A stretch of DNA of 7,242 bases from an uncultured Lentisphaeria bacterium (GTDB lineage Bacteria > Verrucomicrobiota > Lentisphaeria > Victivallales > Victivallaceae), in the NCBI GenBank assembly GCA_903821255.1, contig CAIJKT010000726.1, forward strand, positions 1 to 7,242, given 5' to 3'. Below the pieces are notes generated by a model. The model did no database searches. It saw only the letters and a list, made by a program, of their open reading frames with translations, and had not been told where the DNA came from. A program made the translations under genes and the position numbers. Positions within the stretch are counted from its first letter, which is position 1, and every line of letters begins with the position of its first letter. Shown here piece by piece: positions 4,464 to 7,242 of this stretch.

Positions 4464-4643
4464 TTATCGCGGGGTGCGCATCATGGCCGGCGGCTGACGG
4501 CCGCCGACGGGAGGCGGTCCGGCGCTTCTGCCGGTCTGCTGCCGGTTTTCCGGTCTGCCAGGTTCGGCGCTGTAGCCGCTGTCAGGCGGGGAGCCGGAAC
4601 TTTTGGGTTTGGCTTCGCCGCTGGTGCTATAACGGCAGTGAAA
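4464..4643 (-). pseudogene. Possible eroded C-terminal tail of a lost minus-strand gene
   Basis: A minus-strand frame of about 60 codons, ending in TAA at 4464-4466, reads like a natural disordered tail rich in Pro, Gly, Ser, Gln and Arg (for example RSAGPPPVGGRQPPAMM near the end). It is GC-rich like the coding genes, while the DNA right of about 4640 turns AT-rich. The frame is closed upstream by a stop at 4644-4646 and has no useful start codon. I read it as the possible remains of a gene whose 5' part was deleted. Low complexity makes chance a real alternative. Confidence 0.25.
4488..4506 (+). terminator. GC-rich hairpin after the methyltransferase gene
   Basis: CGGCGGC (4488-4494) pairs with GCCGCCG (4500-4506) around the loop TGACG, a 7-bp all-GC stem 28 bases after the methyltransferase stop. 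There is no T-tract, so it does not qualify as an intrinsic terminator by itself. It could stabilise the 3' end. Confidence 0.3.
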
Positions 4644-4786
4644 TCAGGATTTTCAACTGTCTTTTCGTTGTATAATAAAACATTGACTGAAAGCAAAATT
4701 CTTTGCCGATTGCGCCGCCAACGCTGATGGCTTTTTTTCACCCTGCGGGACGTCAATTTTTTATCTGTAAATTTGCGTTTAGTTTC
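4644..4786 (+). other. AT-rich gene-free stretch before the mgtA leader
   Basis: No gene is visible here. TATAAT (4671-4676) is a perfect -10 hexamer but has no convincing -35 at a suitable distance. GCCA (4717-4720) pairs with TGGC (4728-4731), followed by seven T residues, which is the layout of an intrinsic terminator with a very short 4-bp stem. It might insulate the leader promoter from upstream transcription. Confidence 0.35.
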
Positions 4787-4819
4787 TTGCAAAAAGCCGG
4801 GTGTCGTCTATTTTAGACG
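4787..4819 (+). promoter_or_regulatory. Probable promoter of the leader ORF and mgtA, with a dyad on the -10
   Basis: TTGCAA (4787-4792) and TATTTT (4809-4814) are 16 bases apart. A perfect dyad, CGTCTA-TTT-TAGACG (4805-4819), covers the -10 box, so it could be an operator. As RNA it would also form a 6-bp hairpin followed by four T residues. The predicted start, near 4820, gives an untranslated leader of about 34 nt before the leader ORF. Confidence 0.45.
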
Positions 4820-4853
4820 TTTTCATGTTCATCAATTAACATAAAGGAACGAT

Positions 4854-4949
4854 ATGCATTTAGAAATAGAAATGCAAGAACCAGATAAACCTGGCCCTAG
4901 TAGCCGGGCGGGATTCTTGTCGCTCCTGACTGTTCTTATCAAAAAATAG
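4854..4949 (+). CDS. 31-residue leader peptide upstream of mgtA (MgtL-like in character)
   Basis: An ATG at 4854, preceded by AAGGA with a 5-base gap, opens a 31-codon frame ending in TAG at 4947-4949. Residues 4-15 are acidic and proline-rich: Glu4, Glu6, Glu9, Pro10, Asp11, Lys12, Pro13, Gly14, Pro15. The C-terminal half is hydrophobic (GFLSLLTVLIKK). The enterobacterial mgtA leader peptide MgtL also carries a Glu-Pro-Asp-Pro run. In that system the acidic and proline residues destabilise the translating ribosome when Mg2+ is low, which lets transcription continue into mgtA. Position, size and composition here suggest the same logic, though the remaining sequence is not alignable with MgtL. 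Alternatives are a small membrane-associated partner of the transporter, like MgtS or MgtR, or a chance ORF. It ends 152 bases before mgtA. Confidence 0.55.
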   Translation: MHLEIEMQEPDKPGPSSRAGFLSLLTVLIKK

Positions 4950-4954
4950 CCGCC
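4881..4954 (+). promoter_or_regulatory. Competing RNA hairpins within and after the leader ORF
   Basis: Three pairings exclude one another. CCAG (4881-4884) can pair with CTGG (4891-4894). CCTGGC (4890-4895) can pair with GCCGGG (4903-4908), using one G-U pair. GGCGG (4907-4911) can pair with CCGCC (4950-4954) just past the stop codon. A ribosome halted on the Glu-Pro-Asp-Lys-Pro codons would cover the first segments and leave the last pairing free. This is the topology of translation-dependent control, but no folding energy was computed. Confidence 0.35.
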
Positions 4955-5010
4955 ATAAGCTGTTTGCAGAATTGTTTCAGGCAGCGCCGAAAATCTAAAA
5001 ATTCACGCAG

Positions 5011-5042
5011 TTGACAGTATATTTTGTAATATAAAGTATGCT
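5011..5042 (+). promoter_or_regulatory. Possible second promoter directly before mgtA
   Basis: A perfect TTGACA (5011-5016) lies about 90 bases before mgtA in AT-rich DNA. No -10 stands at an ideal distance: TATAAA (5030-5035) is 13 bases away, TATGCT (5037-5042) is 20 away, and AAGTAT (5034-5039) is 17 away but poor. If active, it would bypass the leader ORF. Confidence 0.3.
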
Positions 5043-5101
5043 CCGTATTGATTGATTTTTAACTTTGGCATTTATGCTTAAAACAAGATTAAGGCTATCT
5101 C

Positions 5102-7242
5102 ATGGGATTTCTGGAAAAGACAAACAGAACGTCGCCAGTAGCTAAGACCGGCTCATTGAAAAATGATGACGTCAACGCCAGGAAGTTGTTGAGTCTCTGC
5201 TCCCAGCCTGTGGGCGCCGCATTTCAGGAAATCGGCAGCACGCCGTCCGGGTTGAAAGGCGAAGAGGCCGAAGACCGGCTGGGCGAGTTCGGCGAGAATG
5301 TGTTCTTCAAGGGGCACACGCTGAATCCGGTTGTCGAAATTCTGATGCGCTTCAAAGATCCGCTGGTGATTCAGTTGCTGGTCATCTGCCTTATTTCTTT
5401 CTACATGGGCGATCTGCGGTCCCTGATTGTGGTCGGGGCGATGATCTTCATCAGCGTATTCCTCGCCTATTTCCAGGAAAAGATGTCCAGCAAGGCCGTC
5501 GAGAAGCTGCAAACCATGATTCACTCCTCGACGCTTGCGCTGCGTGACGGCGCTGAAGTGTTGATTCCGCTTAAAGATGTAGTTCCCGGCGACGTGGTCG
5601 TCCTGACCGCCGGTTCGATAATCCCCGCCGACGCGCGAGTCATTCAGGCCAAGGACTTCTTCGTCAGCCAGTCGGCGCTGACCGGAGAGTCGATGCCGCT
5701 GGAAAAATATGCCTGCACGGCTTCCGCCGCCGAAGGAAACCTGATGGAACTGCCGAATGCCTGTTTTCAGGGCAGCAATGTGATCAGCGGTTCCGCCAAG
5801 GCTCTGGTGATCAATACCGGGGACAAGACTTTTCTGGGGTCGGTGTCAGCTTCACTGACCAGTACCAAGGAGGATACCAGTTTCGACAAGGGCGTGGCGT
5901 CGTTTGTCTGGCTGATGATCCGGTTCATGCTGGTCATGGTTTTCGCCACGTTCATGATTGTGGGGATCACCAAGCATGACTGGATTCAGGCGCTGCTCTT
6001 CGGGCTGTCGGTGGCGGTCGGGCTTACCCCGGAAATGCTGCCGATGATTATGACGGTCTGCCTGTCCAAGGGGGCCATCGTGATGTCGCGCAAGAAGGTG
6101 ATTGTCAAGAAGCTCAAGGCCATCCAGAACTTCGGCTCCATGAACATTCTCTGCACGGACAAGACCGGCACGCTGACCCAGGATAAAATCATTTTGGAAC
6201 GGCATATCGACGTGATCAACCGGGAAAGCGACGACGTGCTCCGCTACGCCTACATGAACAGCTTCTACCAGACCGGACTGCGCAATCTGCTGGATAAAGC
6301 CATTCTTGCCAATAAAGACCTCGACGTCGAGAAAAACTGCCGCAAAGTCGATGAAATTCCGTTTGATTTCGAGCGCAAACGGATGTCGGTCATCATCGAC
6401 TATGAAGAAACCCACGTGCTGATCTGCAAGGGCGCGGTCGAAGAGGTCTTCAGCTCATGCGACAAATATCAGGTTGACGAGGAGATTTATCCGCTGATCG
6501 ACATGATCAAGAGCGACCTGATTGAGGAATACCAGCGGCTCAGCGCCGACGGCTACCGGGTGCTGGCCATTGCCTACAACGAATTTCCGCGGACGAAGGA
6601 AGTATTCAGCGTCAAGGATGAAAAGGAACTGATTCTGCTGGGTTATCTCGCGTTTTTCGACCCGCCCAAGGACTCCGCCGCCAAGGCCATCAAGGCGCTG
6701 CACAATTCCGGGGTCGAGGTGAAAATTCTCACCGGCGACAATGAGCTGGTGACCCAGAAAGTCTGCGTGGACGTCGGTCTGGTGGTTAATCGAGTCGTCA
6801 CCGGCAAAGAGCTGGCGGAGATGGGCGACGAAGAGTTCAGCCGCACCATTAAAGACGCCAATGTGTTTGCCCGCCTGACCCCTTCTCAGAAGGAGCAGAT
6901 TATCAAAGGGCTGCGCGAAATGGGCAATGTGGTCGGGTTCCTGGGGGACGGCATCAACGACGCTCCGGCCATGAAGGCGGCGGACGTGGGCATTTCGGTG
7001 GATACCGCCGTGGACATCGCCAAGGAATCGGCGGATATCATTCTGCTGGAACGCAGTCTGCTGGTGCTGGAAGACGGCATTATCGAGGGCCGGAAGGTTT
7101 TCGCCAACATCATCAAATACATTAAGATGAGCGCGAGTTCCAATTTCGGGAATATGTTCAGTGTGGTCGGCGGCGCTTACTTCCTGCCGTTCCTGCCGAT
7201 GGCGCCGATCCAGGTATTGTTCAACAATCTGCTTTATGACGT
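5102..7242 (+). CDS. mgtA: MgtA/MgtB-type Mg2+-importing P-type ATPase (3' end beyond window)
   Basis: The first 713 residues of an inner-membrane P-type ATPase of about 900 residues. It imports Mg2+ at the cost of ATP, usually under Mg2+ limitation. Visible elements in order: cytosolic N-terminus (1-85); membrane helices 1-2 (about 87-124); actuator domain with TGES (194-197); helices 3-4 (about 268-320) with the ion-pathway motif LTPEMLP (308-314), typical of the type IIIB Mg2+ group; phosphorylation motif CTDKTGTLT with Asp353; nucleotide-binding KGA (443-445); DPPK (520-523); TGDN (544-547); and hinge GDGINDAP (615-622). The SSNFGN and FLPFLPM segments near the end also match MgtA. The remaining membrane helices lie outside the window. 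AAGG seven bases before the ATG supports the start. No frameshift or lost motif is seen. A leader ORF and long 5' leader suggest Mg2+-responsive control. Confidence 0.95.
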   Translation, partial: MGFLEKTNRTSPVAKTGSLKNDDVNARKLLSLCSQPVGAAFQEIGSTPSGLKGEEAEDRLGEFGENVFFKGHTLNPVVEILMRFKDPLVIQLLVICLISFYMGDLRSLIVVGAMIFISVFLAYFQEKMSSKAVEKLQTMIHSSTLALRDGAEVLIPLKDVVPGDVVVLTAGSIIPADARVIQAKDFFVSQSALTGESMPLEKYACTASAAEGNLMELPNACFQGSNVISGSAKALVINTGDKTFLGSVSASLTSTKEDTSFDKGVASFVWLMIRFMLVMVFATFMIVGITKHDWIQALLFGLSVAVGLTPEMLPMIMTVCLSKGAIVMSRKKVIVKKLKAIQNFGSMNILCTDKTGTLTQDKIILERHIDVINRESDDVLRYAYMNSFYQTGLRNLLDKAILANKDLDVEKNCRKVDEIPFDFERKRMSVIIDYEETHVLICKGAVEEVFSSCDKYQVDEEIYPLIDMIKSDLIEEYQRLSADGYRVLAIAYNEFPRTKEVFSVKDEKELILLGYLAFFDPPKDSAAKAIKALHNSGVEVKILTGDNELVTQKVCVDVGLVVNRVVTGKELAEMGDEEFSRTIKDANVFARLTPSQKEQIIKGLREMGNVVGFLGDGINDAPAMKAADVGISVDTAVDIAKESADIILLERSLLVLEDGIIEGRKVFANIIKYIKMSASSNFGNMFSVVGGAYFLPFLPMAPIQVLFNNLLYD

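Noticed and set aside
4767..4781. PhoP-box-like direct repeat GTAAA-N5-GTTTA just upstream of the mgtA leader promoter
   Set aside because: Only one half-site fits the enterobacterial (T)GTTTA consensus and the organism is probably not enterobacterial; an AT-rich coincidence is more likely.
4481..4792. 103-codon minus-strand ORF in the methyltransferase/mgtA gap
   Set aside because: Start lacks a ribosome binding site, the product is low complexity, and it crosses a sharp base-composition change; the alternative frame of the tail remnant is more protein-like.
4683..5101. An M-box (ykoK) Mg2+ riboswitch in front of mgtA
   Set aside because: I searched by eye for its conserved GUUAGGUGAGGCUCC-like core and found nothing similar on this strand.
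5852..6415. 187-codon and other minus-strand ORFs opposite the Mg2+ ATPase
   Set aside because: The plus strand encodes an intact MgtA-type protein with all P-type motifs, and the minus-strand products are compositionally biased shadows.

Overview
The window looks like a chromosomal accessory region from a Gram-negative-type bacterium with GC-rich coding sequence and AT-rich promoters. The 9-bp and 7-bp tandem spacer repeats at the left edge resemble those I associate with the Lentisphaerota/Verrucomicrobiota side of the PVC group, but that placement is a guess. No RNA gene, IS element, CRISPR array or integrase was found.

Left part (1-2779) is phage-like. A spacer made of short tandem repeats (1-252) lies downstream of a leftward gene for a small-terminase-like HTH protein (288-995). 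An undetected 28-codon ORF with a strong ribosome binding site (1024-1110) sits upstream of it. Facing them is a rightward LexA/CI-type self-cleaving repressor (1289-2158). The divergent control region has good promoters in both directions and operator-like TTAAGT...TTAA sites at both predicted transcription starts. A perfect 16-bp inverted pair brackets the 28-codon ORF. After the repressor comes a strong promoter with overlapping dyads and an XRE/HigA-like HTH gene (2326-2637) that has no toxin gene beside it. This cassette is flanked by two near-identical copies of the last ~130 bp of the repressor gene; the second copy carries a 1-bp deletion and is a dead fragment.

Middle part (2806-4460) holds a leftward AraC-family regulator with a cupin-like sensor domain, divergent from a class I SAM-dependent methyltransferase. 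The 77-bp gap between them contains a direct repeat that may be the regulator's binding site. The pairing suggests that the regulator controls the methyltransferase, whose substrate is unknown.

Right part (4461-7242) begins with a gene-poor stretch that includes a possible eroded C-terminal tail on the minus strand. It continues with a promoter, a 31-codon leader ORF and a long 5' leader, then an MgtA/MgtB-type P-type Mg2+-importing ATPase (from 5102) that runs off the window after 713 residues. The leader peptide starts with an acidic stretch containing a Glu-Pro-Asp-Lys-Pro-Gly-Pro run, recalling the enterobacterial MgtL leader peptide that controls mgtA. This is the most interesting element of the window. 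No complete new multi-gene system could be demonstrated.
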